A DNA stretch of 64,000 nucleotides from Leadbettera azotonutricia ZAS-9 (GTDB lineage Bacteria > Spirochaetota > Spirochaetia > Treponematales > Breznakiellaceae). The position numbers and the translations under genes were made by a program. The DNA lies in assembly GCF_000214355.1 (NCBI RefSeq), contig NC_015577.1, positions 2,967,389 to 3,031,388 on the forward strand, given 5' to 3'. Shown one piece after another: positions 50,585 through 60,047 of the stretch. The notes below the pieces were generated by a model that was given only the letters and a program-made list of their open reading frames with translations, searched no databases and was not told the DNA's origin. Position 1 is the stretch's first letter. Every line of letters begins with the position of its first letter.

Positions 50585-51139
50585 TTACATTACCACAGCG
50601 ATAAACCGGGCGCGCTTGCCCCCAAGGGCTTTCATGCCATGGGGTTCATTGGAATCATAATAAATGCAATCCCCGGGATTGAGTTCCATCTCGTGGCCCC
50701 CAACGGAAATAAGGAGTTTGCCCTCGAGAAGATAATCGAATTCCTGGCCCGGGTGGGTATTGATGCTCAGAGGCTTCTGCCCGGTATCCGCACTGGCTTC
50801 AACCAGGAAGGGTTCGGCCTTTTTAAGATGAAAATTGTAAGCCAGGTTCCAATAACCGTACATGGGCCTCCGGCTCACTTCAGGGGCTTCCGCAGCCCTG
50901 GTGAGGCAAAACGTTTTAAGCTTGGAAGTATTCCCTGTGACGAGTTCCGAAAGATCCACCTTGAAGCGGGCCGCTATCTCTACAAGGGCGCCAATAGAAA
51001 AATCTTTTTCCCCCGACTCCCACTGGTTGTACTCGGCCTGATCGAACCCCAGCTCTTTGGCCAAAGTTTCAGCGGAAATTTCTTCAATCTCCCGCAGGAC
51101 CTTCACCCTCTGGATAATTTCCTTTGTTGTTTCGGACAT
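50585..51139 (-). CDS. Transcriptional regulator with XRE HTH and cupin domain
   Basis: A 184-residue regulator. It has an N-terminal Xre-type HTH (about 15-65, including AETLAKELGFDQAEYNQWE) and a C-terminal cupin_2 sensor domain (about 105-180, with FDYLLEGKLLISVGGHE and NPGDCIYYDSNEPHGMKA). Such proteins bind a small ligand in the cupin barrel and usually control a neighbouring metabolic gene. Here the neighbour is the acyl-CoA synthetase just downstream. The ATG at 51139 has GGAGG; an upstream in-frame Met at 51190 lacks a site. Confidence 0.9.
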   Translation of the reverse strand: MSETTKEIIQRVKVLREIEEISAETLAKELGFDQAEYNQWESGEKDFSIGALVEIAARFKVDLSELVTGNTSKLKTFCLTRAAEAPEVSRRPMYGYWNLAYNFHLKKAEPFLVEASADTGQKPLSINTHPGQEFDYLLEGKLLISVGGHEMELNPGDCIYYDSNEPHGMKALGGKRARFIAVVM

Positions 51140-51190
51140 AGGGCCTCCTTCTAAGCAGAGAATTCTACAATAACAGGAGGAAAAATTCAA

Positions 51191-53032
51191 TTATATCCCG
51201 GGATGATCCCTCAGCACTTCTTCCTCGGCTTCTTCCTCAAACTGGCGTGTATAAAGATCGTGGTAATGGCCCTTTGCGCGCATAAGTTCCTTATGGGTCC
51301 CCCGTTCTATGATTTTGCCATTGTGCACTACAAGGATGATATCGGCGCCTCTAATAGTAGAGAGGCGGTGGGCAATGACGAAACTTGTACGGCCCTCAAG
51401 GAGATGGTGAATGGCATTCTGGAGGAGCATTTCCATCTCCGTATCCACTGAGCTTGTAGCTTCGTCCAGGATGAAAATCCTGGGGTCAGCCAGGACTGCC
51501 CTGGCAAAGGAGATGAGTTGCTTCTCGCCTGTGGAGAGCCTGTCGCCCCCCTCGCCTACTTCTGTGTCAAAGCCGTTTTCCAGTTTTGCAATTACCGAAT
51601 CAGCATGGACAATTTTGGCAGCCACTTCCACTTCCGCATCAGAGGACTCAAGCCTGCCGTATCGTATATTGTCCCTGATAGTGCCTGTAAAGAGATGGGG
51701 GCTTTGAAGCACATAGCCCAAGGCACTATGAAGCCAGATCTGGCTCCGTTCGCGGTAGTCCCGGCCATCCACAAGTATGGCGCCTGTGGTAGGCTCGAAG
51801 AAGCGGCAAACCAGGTTCACCAGTGTGGATTTTCCTGCGCCGGTTTCACCTACTATGGCGACATAGGTTCCGGCCTTCACCTGGAGGTCAAAGTGTTCAA
51901 GGACATTTTCCGTGCCGTCAGGATAGCGGAAGGTAACATCCCTGAATTCCACATCCCCCGAAACAGGCTCCCAATTTTCCTTTTTAGGGTTAAAGGTATC
52001 GCCGTATTTTTCTATTACTTCGGGCGTATCGATGATGCCTGGCACCTGTTCCAAAAGGCCGCTCACCCTTTCCACGTTGGCCTGGGTAGAGACAAAGTCG
52101 GTGAGTATATTGGCAATGTTCTGTATGGGGTCGAAGAAGCCCCCCGCGTATTGAAGGAAAATTGCCAGTATGCTCAAGTCAGCCCCAAGAAAGACAATCT
52201 CATAGCCGCCGTACCCCAGCACTATTGCAGTTGCAAGAGAACCAATGAAAAGCACCAATGGTATAAAGATGGAACGCAGTGAAGCCAGATGGTTGGCATG
52301 GCGGCGGTAATCGCCTGTTATACCCATGTATTCGCCAAGGCTCTGCTTTTCTGTTACCAGCACTTTTACTGTCCTTGCCCCGGTGATACCCTCGTTCATG
52401 GCCCCTGTCATTTTGGAATTGAGTTTGCGAACGATGCGGTTTACCTTAAGGATTTTTTTTTGAAAAATAGCAGTGAGGAGAGCCAAGGGCGGGATGGTGG
52501 CGCAGACTATGAGTGCAAGCTGCCAGTGCACCATAAACATGGAGATAACAACCCCGACACAATAAAAAGCAGACCACGAAAAATCAATGAGACCCCAGGC
52601 AACAAGATCGCCTATGCGCCCTGTGTCGGAATTGGTACGGGCCATCATGTAGCCTACAGGGGTCTTGTTGTAATAGGAAAGGCTCAGCTTCTGAAGATGA
52701 AAGAAAACCGAATTCCTCAATGCCCTGCTTATGCCAACCTCCGCCCTAATGCCGAAAGCCACAAAGAAGCGCACAATAAAGCCCTGGACCAGAGGCAGAA
52801 TTATTGCTACAGCAATAAGCTTCCATGCCCCTTGGGCACTGCGGGGTTCTATATTATGCTTAATTGCATAACCCAAAAGCAAAGGCAGCACTACGTCTAT
52901 TGCTGCAGCGCAGAGCATAAGAGACGCACAGCGCACAAGATATTTTTTTTGGGGCAAAATGAAGGGGAGCATTTTTTTCCAAATGCTCAATGACATGGGC
53001 TTATTATAATCAAAATCTTCGTAATCGGCCAT
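51191..53032 (-). CDS. ABC exporter subunit with canonical Walker B and degenerate signature
   Basis: A 613-residue half-transporter with six membrane helices (about residues 25-325) followed by an ABC ATPase domain. Walker A is GETGAGKST and Walker B with catalytic Glu is FILDEATSS. The signature is LSTGEKQ instead of LSGGQ. Its partner (53032-54843) has the opposite set: a normal LSGGQ and a Walker B ending in Asp-Asp. The two therefore form one active and one degenerate ATP site, as in heterodimeric exporters such as TM287/288, BmrCD and LmrCD. Start and stop codons of the two genes share a base. The substrate is unknown (drug or lipid). Confidence 0.92.
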   Translation of the reverse strand: MADYEDFDYNKPMSLSIWKKMLPFILPQKKYLVRCASLMLCAAAIDVVLPLLLGYAIKHNIEPRSAQGAWKLIAVAIILPLVQGFIVRFFVAFGIRAEVGISRALRNSVFFHLQKLSLSYYNKTPVGYMMARTNSDTGRIGDLVAWGLIDFSWSAFYCVGVVISMFMVHWQLALIVCATIPPLALLTAIFQKKILKVNRIVRKLNSKMTGAMNEGITGARTVKVLVTEKQSLGEYMGITGDYRRHANHLASLRSIFIPLVLFIGSLATAIVLGYGGYEIVFLGADLSILAIFLQYAGGFFDPIQNIANILTDFVSTQANVERVSGLLEQVPGIIDTPEVIEKYGDTFNPKKENWEPVSGDVEFRDVTFRYPDGTENVLEHFDLQVKAGTYVAIVGETGAGKSTLVNLVCRFFEPTTGAILVDGRDYRERSQIWLHSALGYVLQSPHLFTGTIRDNIRYGRLESSDAEVEVAAKIVHADSVIAKLENGFDTEVGEGGDRLSTGEKQLISFARAVLADPRIFILDEATSSVDTEMEMLLQNAIHHLLEGRTSFVIAHRLSTIRGADIILVVHNGKIIERGTHKELMRAKGHYHDLYTRQFEEEAEEEVLRDHPGI

Positions 53033-54843
53033 TAAAAATCCTCTCTATTGCCGCTTTGAATATCGAAGATACGGCGGTAACTTCCCTGGCGGGCCAAAAG
53101 CTCCTGATGGGAGCCAATCTCCTCCACTGTCCCATCCTTGAGAACCAGGATCTCATCGGCCTGCATGAGGCTTGAAATACGGTGGGAAATGATTATCACT
53201 GCGGCCTCTTTTACACGTTTTCGCAATGCAGAGCGTATTTTTGCGTCAGTTTCAGTATCCACTGCGGAAAGACTGTCGTCGAATATCATCACCGGGGGAT
53301 TGGATGCCAGCATGCGCGCAATGGCAACCCGCTGTTTCTGCCCCCCCGACAAGGTCACGCCCCTCTCGCCGATTACCGTTTCATAGCCCTCCGCGAATTC
53401 TTCAATAGTGTCGTCCACATGGGCCACCGCAGCAGCGCTTTTGATTTCCCCGATATCCATTTCAGGTTTTATCGAAGCAATATTTTCCCTAATGGTTTTG
53501 GAAAAGAGGAAAGGCTCCTGAAGACAGAGGCCTATATTTCTTCGCAAGCTGCTCCTTGAAATACGGCGTATATCAATGCCGTCAATGGTAATGCTGCCTG
53601 ACCCATCAGGCACATCGTAGAGCCTCGAAATAAGATGCACCAATGTCGATTTGCCCGAGCCGGTGCTTCCCAAAATAGCAAGGGTCTTTCCGGGCTTCAC
53701 AGTAAAGCTGATGTTCTTCAATACCGGCTCGCCTTTTCCATAGGCAAACGTAACATTGTTAAAGCTGATTTCGCCTTTTATCCCGGGGTTAAGCGCATCA
53801 GGGGGATCGGTTTCGCTTTCGTTCTGCAAAACATCCCGAACCCTTCCTGCCGAAACCAGGGTCTTGGAAAATTCAGAAAGTATGCGCCCCAGCTGGCGCA
53901 CTGGCCAGATCATCCAGTTACAATAGGTATAAAAAGCAAGGAATGTGCCAGGGGTAAGATCCCCTTTAACGCTGCGGTAAATACCGGCACTTACAATAAT
54001 TGCCAGCTGGAAGCCGCTCATCATGTCTCCCGCACCCCAGAACACCCCAAGGAGTTTTCCGATATGCGACCAGATATCGGCATAAGTCCTGGTCCGTTCC
54101 GAAAAGCGGTCCATCTCGTAAGCTTCCCTGCCAAAAGCCCGTACAACCCTGACGCCGGTGTAGTTTTCCTGCGCGCAAGACTGCATGACGCCTTCCGCCG
54201 CATCGGCCTTGGCAAATTGTTTTTCTACTCCCTTAAAAAAGATGACAGAAAAAAGCAATATGAAAGGGATGAGAATGAGGGCAACCAGGGACATGAAGAC
54301 ATCCATGGAGAACATCATAATCAGGGCAAGTACAAATACGCAAAAAGTGCGCATCAACTCGCTTAAATGGTTCTGGATAAAGTTGCGTATAGTATCCACA
54401 TCCGAGGTACAGCGCTGAATGATGTCGCCTGTGTGGCAGCTTACATGCCAGTCATAGGGCAGCTTTTGTATATGGCCATAGAGGCTGTTCCGGAGCCGCC
54501 AGGCAATGGTTTCGCCCAATTCGATGCTGGTATAACGCCTTACCACATTGGAAAGCCCTGACAGCAAGGCCGCCCCAAGGGTAAGCACCGCACAGATCCA
54601 GATATTTTGCTTTAAGAAGGCGGTACCGCCGAGGCTGTCCACAAGCTGCAGCACAAAGGCAGGAGCTTGAAGCGGGGAGGATCCAATCACCGAATCGATT
54701 GTGTAGCGTATAATCTGGGGGGACACAAAAGAGAAGGCTACAGTTGTAAAAGTTGTAAGGCAGCAGAGAAAAAAGCTAAAACGCCTGTCTTCCGCCGCCG
54801 CCGCTATCATGGCGGGGCGGCTTTTTTTCCAGGGCAATTCCAT
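53032..54843 (-). CDS. ABC exporter subunit with canonical signature and degenerate Walker B
   Basis: A 603-residue half-transporter: six membrane helices (about 20-310), then the ATPase domain with Walker A GSTGSGKST, signature [15 protein letters not shown] and Walker B MIFDDSLSAVD, where Asp replaces the catalytic Glu. It is the upstream partner of the gene at 51191-53032. It begins next to the end of the DUF6062 gene (54844). It may belong to a long minus-strand unit from the protein at 58211 down to this exporter. Confidence 0.92.
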   Translation of the reverse strand: MELPWKKSRPAMIAAAAEDRRFSFFLCCLTTFTTVAFSFVSPQIIRYTIDSVIGSSPLQAPAFVLQLVDSLGGTAFLKQNIWICAVLTLGAALLSGLSNVVRRYTSIELGETIAWRLRNSLYGHIQKLPYDWHVSCHTGDIIQRCTSDVDTIRNFIQNHLSELMRTFCVFVLALIMMFSMDVFMSLVALILIPFILLFSVIFFKGVEKQFAKADAAEGVMQSCAQENYTGVRVVRAFGREAYEMDRFSERTRTYADIWSHIGKLLGVFWGAGDMMSGFQLAIIVSAGIYRSVKGDLTPGTFLAFYTYCNWMIWPVRQLGRILSEFSKTLVSAGRVRDVLQNESETDPPDALNPGIKGEISFNNVTFAYGKGEPVLKNISFTVKPGKTLAILGSTGSGKSTLVHLISRLYDVPDGSGSITIDGIDIRRISRSSLRRNIGLCLQEPFLFSKTIRENIASIKPEMDIGEIKSAAAVAHVDDTIEEFAEGYETVIGERGVTLSGGQKQRVAIARMLASNPPVMIFDDSLSAVDTETDAKIRSALRKRVKEAAVIIISHRISSLMQADEILVLKDGTVEEIGSHQELLARQGSYRRIFDIQSGNREDF

Positions 54844-55500
54844 TTAATCCGCCGTTCCCCGAAGGGTTAGAGCCAGCTCCTTCCATACAAGCTGATCCTT
54901 TTCTGATAATTTGGCAAATTCCTCCTGCCTTCCATAGGCAGAAAATTCTATAAACTGGCTGGTCCTTCTTAAGAGTTCATTGAATTTTTTTTCATGGAAG
55001 TCTTTGAGCCAACGGGGTATATTCCGGGCTTTTTCTTTGGGGGTGAAACACAGCCCCGCATAGTGGGGGGCACAAAGGCCTTCCGATTTTTCAAAAGCTG
55101 CCTGGAGTTCCAATTCCTCGGAACTGCCGCCCCCCGCATTGGAAAGGAAACTCAAATACTCTTCTTCAATTCTATCCCGTTCAACGCAGATAGGGCATTG
55201 CCCCTTGGGCTTCCAGGGCCTGTGTTTTTCAAAAGCGACAATACGATCCTCCAAAATATCCCGGCCCATGATTGCAACTGCAAGGCCGTCCCTGAATGCG
55301 GCAAGGTTGCGGGAATGAAAATCGCAAAAACCCCCCGCCGCCCGGTGATTGGCCCTGAAAACCCGATCCGACACGTGCTCAAAAAGCATATTGTCGATAT
55401 ACCGTTCAGCCCTGTCGGCAACAATCCTGCAAAGGGGACAGCCGGGTTTTTCCGCGGCCTTTTGAAGTTCAAAAAAATTGATGTGTTTATCCACTGGCAT
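54844..55500 (-). CDS. DUF6062 family protein with Cys-rich motifs
   Basis: A 218-residue soluble protein with repeated cysteine-containing motifs: CPLCRIV near residue 21, FCDFH near 59, CPICVERD near 103 and LCAPHY near 142. The pattern CPxC plus C-x2-H suggests two metal-binding units, probably zinc. I recognise it as the DUF6062 type, whose function is unknown. It is 3 nt downstream of rpiA and directly upstream of the ABC exporter genes, and probably shares their transcript. Confidence 0.8.
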   Translation of the reverse strand: MPVDKHINFFELQKAAEKPGCPLCRIVADRAERYIDNMLFEHVSDRVFRANHRAAGGFCDFHSRNLAAFRDGLAVAIMGRDILEDRIVAFEKHRPWKPKGQCPICVERDRIEEEYLSFLSNAGGGSSEELELQAAFEKSEGLCAPHYAGLCFTPKEKARNIPRWLKDFHEKKFNELLRRTSQFIEFSAYGRQEEFAKLSEKDQLVWKELALTLRGTAD

Positions 55501-55503
55501 TTT

Positions 55504-56220
55504 TTATTTTCTAATCTCCAATTTACCATCGCTGCGGCCCACAAAAACCTGCGGCCTTAATTCACGCCCTGACGGGCCGGTGAAAAAACCATTCTCTACA
55601 ACCCCGGGTATCCTGTTAAGCTCTGCTTCCAGTTTTTTCGGATCCACAGGATCTTTGAACAGGATATCCAGAAGCAGGTGGCCATGTTCGGTAATCACAG
55701 GCCCTGCTTTACGCAGTGCTTCCCGCAGTGTTGCTTCCGCCCCCAGCTTCTCAAGGGAGCGGGTAACAGGGATGCGGGCTTCGGCTATCACTTCGATTGG
55801 CACAGGGAATTTGAGGCCCAGGTTATTTACAAGCTTTCCTTCATCCACCACAATGCAGTAAGCCCGGGAGGCGTAAGCAACGATTTTTTCCACCAGCAAT
55901 GCACCGCCTCCACCCTTGACGCAGTAATTCTGCGGATCTACCTCGTCAGCGCCGTCAATGGTCAAATCGAGTTCGCCGCCTATATCCTTTGAATTGAGGG
56001 TGTAAAGGGGTATGCCCCATTTTTCGCATTCTATGCTGGTCTGAAAGCTCGTAGGCACTGCCAATATGTTTTTCAGCTTCCCCTGCTGCATAAGGCTCCC
56101 TATGTGGCGGACTGCAGGAATGGCAGTGGAACCTGTCCCCAGGCCGAGCTTCATGCCGCTTCTTACCAGGGCTTCTACCGCTGCTTTCCCTACCATCTCT
56201 TTTATCTCTTTCTGATCCAT
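55504..56220 (-). CDS. rpiA: Ribose-5-phosphate isomerase A
   Basis: Interconverts ribose 5-phosphate and ribulose 5-phosphate in the pentose phosphate pathway. It has 238 residues. Landmarks are the phosphate-binding GLGTGSTAIPAVRHI, DLTIDGADEVDPQ and KGGGGALLVEKIVAYASR, with the catalytic Glu in the last. The ATG at 56220 follows AGGA, 14 nt after the aroD-aroE fusion gene. The neighbours place it in a central-metabolism unit with shikimate biosynthesis, for which the pentose pathway supplies erythrose 4-phosphate. Confidence 0.95.
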   Translation of the reverse strand: MDQKEIKEMVGKAAVEALVRSGMKLGLGTGSTAIPAVRHIGSLMQQGKLKNILAVPTSFQTSIECEKWGIPLYTLNSKDIGGELDLTIDGADEVDPQNYCVKGGGGALLVEKIVAYASRAYCIVVDEGKLVNNLGLKFPVPIEVIAEARIPVTRSLEKLGAEATLREALRKAGPVITEHGHLLLDILFKDPVDPKKLEAELNRIPGVVENGFFTGPSGRELRPQVFVGRSDGKLEIRK

Positions 56221-56234
56221 TTTTATATCCTGAT

Positions 56235-57749
56235 TTATTCCTGGAGTTTGACCCTGCTGATGAGGGAGGGAGGAAATTCCTTCCCCATGAAGTAGGTGTA
56301 CTGATAACGAGCCTGTCTTATGAGCATATCATAGCCATTCAATATGCGGCAGCCCGAAGCTTCTGCCCTGACAAGGCATCGGGTTTTGGCCGGTTTATAG
56401 ATTAAGTCCATGACTAATTCTTTTCCTGTGAAATGGTAAAATTCTATAGGGTCTGCATCAGGCAAGGGCTCCATTCCTACCGAGGTAGTCTGAATGATAA
56501 TATCCGCATATTTCTCCATCATCTCAATGCCTTTGTTGTCCAGGCTTGCCCAGGCAAATTTATAGGGAAGGGCTACATCCCTTGCCCTCACTGCAGTACG
56601 GTTCAGGATAAGAGCCTTGCCCTTGAGCCTGTAAACCTCGGCCGCTACTGCCCGTGAAACTCCCCCTGCTCCGACTATGGTGACCCTCTTCCCCCTAAGA
56701 TCCTTGCGGCCGGAAAATTCAAGAAGGGAATCAGTGAAACCCTGGGCGTCAGTATTGTAACCCATCCAGCCATCGGCGCTTGAGACAATCGTGTTGCAGG
56801 CGCCAATGGATTGCACCAGATCCGATTTACAGAAAAGGAAGGGCAGCACTGATTCTTTGTAGGGAACAGTAACAGAAACACCGGAAATGCGTATTTCCTC
56901 AGCTAAACGTATTAGTGAGTGGATAGAATCTGCAGGAAAAGGTATATATACTGCGTCTGTCTTTTCTATGTCGAATACGGTATTGAAAAAATGGGGGCTG
57001 GCAGAGACTTTGAGGGGAAAACCGGTAACGCCAAAAATTTTCGTTTTGCCGGTAATCTCCCTAAAGTGGAATTGCTCTGCAAGCTCCCTGGGGTCAAGCT
57101 GGCCCGAAGCGCCGGCGGGCATATCAGGCTCGCCTTTCACTGTGGTATAGCTCAGATAGGATCCCATAGGCTCTGCAAGGATGCGGGTTGAAACGCCGTA
57201 ATCGCCCATACAGAGGAGTATTTTTTCCAAATCCGAAGTTTCTTTTGCAGCCTGATAGACCCTGATGGTATCATCCAGGGACTGGGGCATCACCGCGGCT
57301 TTTACAAGCTCATCCCCTACCCGCCTCAGTTCACGCAGTTTTGCTGCCAGATCATGATCCACGCCATTCATGTTATGGTAAGACCGTATGATCCTGGTGC
57401 CGTAGGTCCGGGCTGCTTCCTCGAGGCTGGGGACATAAAGGTCATCCTCAAGATCCACATAGGCAAAATTGCGCCGCCTGTCGGCTTCGGCAAAAGCAAG
57501 ACCCTTGGAAAGAAGGGTGATGCGCGCACCCTCGCCGCCCACGTATTTACCGCCATCCAGGCTCCGCCTTATGGTAAGGATAACAGGAAGACCCGCCATT
57601 TCGGGGAAGCGCCGTATGAGGAACCTTTCGTCAGGATCAAGGCAATCCGCACGAAGTTCCGCAATGTCCACGTACTTCTGGTATTTTTGGAGCACCTCGA
57701 TATCCCTTGCAAGGGTTTTTCCGGTTAAACAAAGACAAATTTTCGCCAA
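56235..57749 (-). CDS. aroDE: Bifunctional 3-dehydroquinate dehydratase (type I) / shikimate dehydrogenase
   Basis: A 504-residue fusion that performs two consecutive shikimate-pathway steps. The N-terminal AroD domain (about 1-220) has catalytic His in IIRSYHNMNG and the Schiff-base Lys in DELVKAAVMPQ. The C-terminal AroE domain (about 235-500) binds shikimate through SASPHFFNTVF, has catalytic Lys in VTVPYKESV and Asp in NTDAQGF, and NADP-binding VGAGGVSRAVAAE. The same fusion is known in plants and several bacteria. The start is a TTG at 57749 with GGGAG upstream, 15 nt after the preceding gene. Confidence 0.94.
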   Translation of the reverse strand: MAKICLCLTGKTLARDIEVLQKYQKYVDIAELRADCLDPDERFLIRRFPEMAGLPVILTIRRSLDGGKYVGGEGARITLLSKGLAFAEADRRRNFAYVDLEDDLYVPSLEEAARTYGTRIIRSYHNMNGVDHDLAAKLRELRRVGDELVKAAVMPQSLDDTIRVYQAAKETSDLEKILLCMGDYGVSTRILAEPMGSYLSYTTVKGEPDMPAGASGQLDPRELAEQFHFREITGKTKIFGVTGFPLKVSASPHFFNTVFDIEKTDAVYIPFPADSIHSLIRLAEEIRISGVSVTVPYKESVLPFLFCKSDLVQSIGACNTIVSSADGWMGYNTDAQGFTDSLLEFSGRKDLRGKRVTIVGAGGVSRAVAAEVYRLKGKALILNRTAVRARDVALPYKFAWASLDNKGIEMMEKYADIIIQTTSVGMEPLPDADPIEFYHFTGKELVMDLIYKPAKTRCLVRAEASGCRILNGYDMLIRQARYQYTYFMGKEFPPSLISRVKLQE

Positions 57750-57764
57750 GGCTTTCTCCCGAAT

Positions 57765-58211
57765 TTATAAATCAGAACGGTATATAAAGATTGCCGTTGT
57801 TTTTCCGGAGCTGTCAAAATTGCAGCGCAAGGTCAACGGCCAGCTCCTGCCAGCTATGGGATAAAGCAGATGATCCCCCCTGTCCTCTACCCCCTCCCCC
57901 AGTGCCAGCAATGCTGCAGCCTTGGGATCGCCTGCCCTTATCCTGAAGGCTGCCTTGATGCCTACCTGCCACACCCGATCTTTAAAAACATAGAAGTCCC
58001 CATCGCTATAGACAAAGACCACATCATCCTGCCATTCTTCTATTCCCCGCACCGCATACACCGATTGGGGGGCGCCAAACCGGCCTGTCAGTTCCCGGAG
58101 GGTAAGGCCTATGAAGGAGACGGGATCTTCCCCGGCTATTTGAGCAGGCAAAAAAGCAGGCAAACCTGCCAGGAGTAGAGCCGTCAAAAAACCTGAAAAC
58201 CGAAGACGCAT
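57765..58211 (-). CDS. Small exported protein of unknown function
   Basis: A 148-residue protein with a cleavable signal peptide (MRLRFSGFLTALLLAGLPAFLPAQ, likely cut near residue 24). The mature part has alternating short beta-strand patterns (EWQDDVVFVYSDGDFYVFKDRVWQVGI), as in small beta-barrel or SmpA/OmlA-like folds, including a LTLRELTGRFGAPQSVY segment reminiscent of those outer-membrane assembly lipoproteins. There is no lipobox. It is the first gene of the minus-strand run with aroDE and rpiA. Confidence 0.7.
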   Translation of the reverse strand: MRLRFSGFLTALLLAGLPAFLPAQIAGEDPVSFIGLTLRELTGRFGAPQSVYAVRGIEEWQDDVVFVYSDGDFYVFKDRVWQVGIKAAFRIRAGDPKAAALLALGEGVEDRGDHLLYPIAGRSWPLTLRCNFDSSGKTTAIFIYRSDL

Positions 58212-58299
58212 CTTTTTATTCTACAGGAGCTTGGATGCAAACACAAGAGAAGAAAGCGCAACCTTTTCTATATAATAGGGTCAATATTACAGGAGGACT

Positions 58300-59880
58300 A
58301 TGATCTTTCTTGAAAAACGCTGCCTTGGGGAACTTGCCCTAAAGGCGGCTTCAAAATACCAAGGCAAAACCTGTTTCCAGATCTACCGCGACGGCGGGGT
58401 CTACGACAAGATGAGCTATGCCGAGTTTGGCATCAAAACCAGGCAAATTGCAGGGCTCCTCATGGACAAGGGTGTCAAAGCCGGAGACAGGGTGATGATA
58501 CTTGCCGAGAACCGCCCCGAATGGCCCATTGCCTATTTCGGCATTACCCTGATTGGGGCAGTCGCCGTCCCGGTGCTTACGGACTTCATCGGGGAACAGA
58601 TCAGCACCATCGCCAGGCATGCGGAAATTTCGGCCCTCTGCCATACCGAAAGGACAGTCCAAAAAATTGCCGAAGGCGGAATCGATGGCGCCATTGCGCT
58701 AATCCCCCTGGATGATCCGAATCTCTTTTCGAATTTGAGAATCCCTGAAGAAACCGAATTCCCCACCCTTACAGAGCATAATCCTGCCGCCATCATCTAT
58801 ACATCGGGAACTACCGGCTCCAGCAAAGGCGTTGTCCTTTCCCATGGCAACCTCATCTTTACCGCCCAAGCCTCAAGGACATTGATGAAGATATTTTCCC
58901 GGGACAGGCTCCTCTCGGTGATACCCCTGGCGCACACCTACGAGTGTGTGCTCGGCCTCTTTACGGCTGTTATGGGCGGGGCTTCGGTTACGTACCTTGA
59001 CAAACCCCCTTCCCCCGCGGTGCTGCTCCCGGCCATGCAGACCCTGCGGCCAACAGCCATAGTCTCAGTCCCTCTCTTTATAGAAAAGATTTGCCGTAAC
59101 AGCATCTTCCCGGGGATGAAAAAAAGCCCTCTGTATAAATTCCCCCTGACCCGCGTACTGGCAATCAAGGCAGCAGGGGCACGTCTCATGACAGCCCTGG
59201 GATCTTCGGTGCGCTTCTTCGGCATAGGGGGCGCCCCCCTGGACGAAGATGTGGAACGCTTCCTCAGGAAGGCAGGCTTCCCCTATGCGCCCGGCTACGG
59301 CCTCACTGAAACCGCCCCCCTGGTAGCCGGCACAGATCCCTACAAATTCGCCTTCCGTTCGGCCGGCTCTGTGGTAAAAGGCGTGGAAACCAGAATCAGC
59401 CCCGAAGGCGAGATACAGGTGCGGGGCCCTAACGTGATGCTGGGATATTACCGGGATGAGGAGCGGACCAGGAAAGCCTTTACCGAAGACGGCTGGTTTA
59501 AAACAGGCGATCTTGGCTATATAGACAAAAAAGGCAATCTCTTTATGAAGGGCCGCATCAAAGCCCTCATACTCGGCCCATCGGGAGAAAACATCTACCC
59601 CGAAGAAATCGAGAGCATACTCCACAATTCCCTTTTGGTCGAAGACGCCCTGGTGGTTCCCGGGGAGAGGGGCGAACTGGTAGCCCTCATCGTGTTGAGC
59701 GAAAAAGCCAAGACCGCCCTGGCAGCCATGGGCGACAGCCTCGAAGAATTAAAGAACAGCGTGAACAAAAAGCTTGCCGCTTTTTCCAGGCTCAACCGTA
59801 TCGAGATCCGGAGCGAACCTTTTGAAAAGACGCCTACCCTGAAAATCAAGCGCTTTCTGTATGCCAGGGAGAAATCCTGA
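58300..59880 (+). CDS. Long-chain acyl-CoA synthetase-like AMP-forming ligase
   Basis: A 526-residue adenylate-forming enzyme of the long-chain fatty acid-CoA ligase type. It has IIYTSGTTGSSKGVVLSHGNL, the motif GYGLTETAPLVAG, the hinge FMKGRIKALILGPSGENIYPEEIE and the catalytic Lys near the end (KTPTLKIKRFLYA). The chain is shorter than E. coli FadD and close to treponemal homologues. The ATG has a strong AGGAGGA ribosome-binding site, and a TATAAT box lies at 58271-58276. The downstream region holds a copy of the dispersed hairpin repeat before the convergent tetR gene. Confidence 0.9.
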   Translation: MIFLEKRCLGELALKAASKYQGKTCFQIYRDGGVYDKMSYAEFGIKTRQIAGLLMDKGVKAGDRVMILAENRPEWPIAYFGITLIGAVAVPVLTDFIGEQISTIARHAEISALCHTERTVQKIAEGGIDGAIALIPLDDPNLFSNLRIPEETEFPTLTEHNPAAIIYTSGTTGSSKGVVLSHGNLIFTAQASRTLMKIFSRDRLLSVIPLAHTYECVLGLFTAVMGGASVTYLDKPPSPAVLLPAMQTLRPTAIVSVPLFIEKICRNSIFPGMKKSPLYKFPLTRVLAIKAAGARLMTALGSSVRFFGIGGAPLDEDVERFLRKAGFPYAPGYGLTETAPLVAGTDPYKFAFRSAGSVVKGVETRISPEGEIQVRGPNVMLGYYRDEERTRKAFTEDGWFKTGDLGYIDKKGNLFMKGRIKALILGPSGENIYPEEIESILHNSLLVEDALVVPGERGELVALIVLSEKAKTALAAMGDSLEELKNSVNKKLAAFSRLNRIEIRSEPFEKTPTLKIKRFLYAREKS

Positions 59881-59980
59881 AAGAGGGCACCCCCTTAAAT
59901 CATTAGACCTTTACCACGCCCTGGTGATATTAAAAGTCTCGCCGGAAGGCTCAATTGCATAAAATCCCTTGAAAAACGAA

Positions 59981-60032
59981 ACTGCGCCCATCTCTGCTTT
60001 TTTTAATTCAAAACTGCAGAGATAAGCGCAGT
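59981..60032. repeat. Dispersed hairpin repeat, copy 2 (loop orientation B)
   Basis: The same 17-nt arms as at 25610-25661 (59981-59997 and 60016-60032, including the CC/AA mismatch in the same places) enclose an 18-nt loop TTTTTTTAATTCAAAACT, the exact reverse complement of the copy 1 loop. Left flank TTGAAAAACGAA and right flank CATTAAT also match copy 1 in the same orientation. It sits between convergent genes. Confidence 0.85.
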
Positions 60033-60047
60033 CATTAATTTAGCGGC

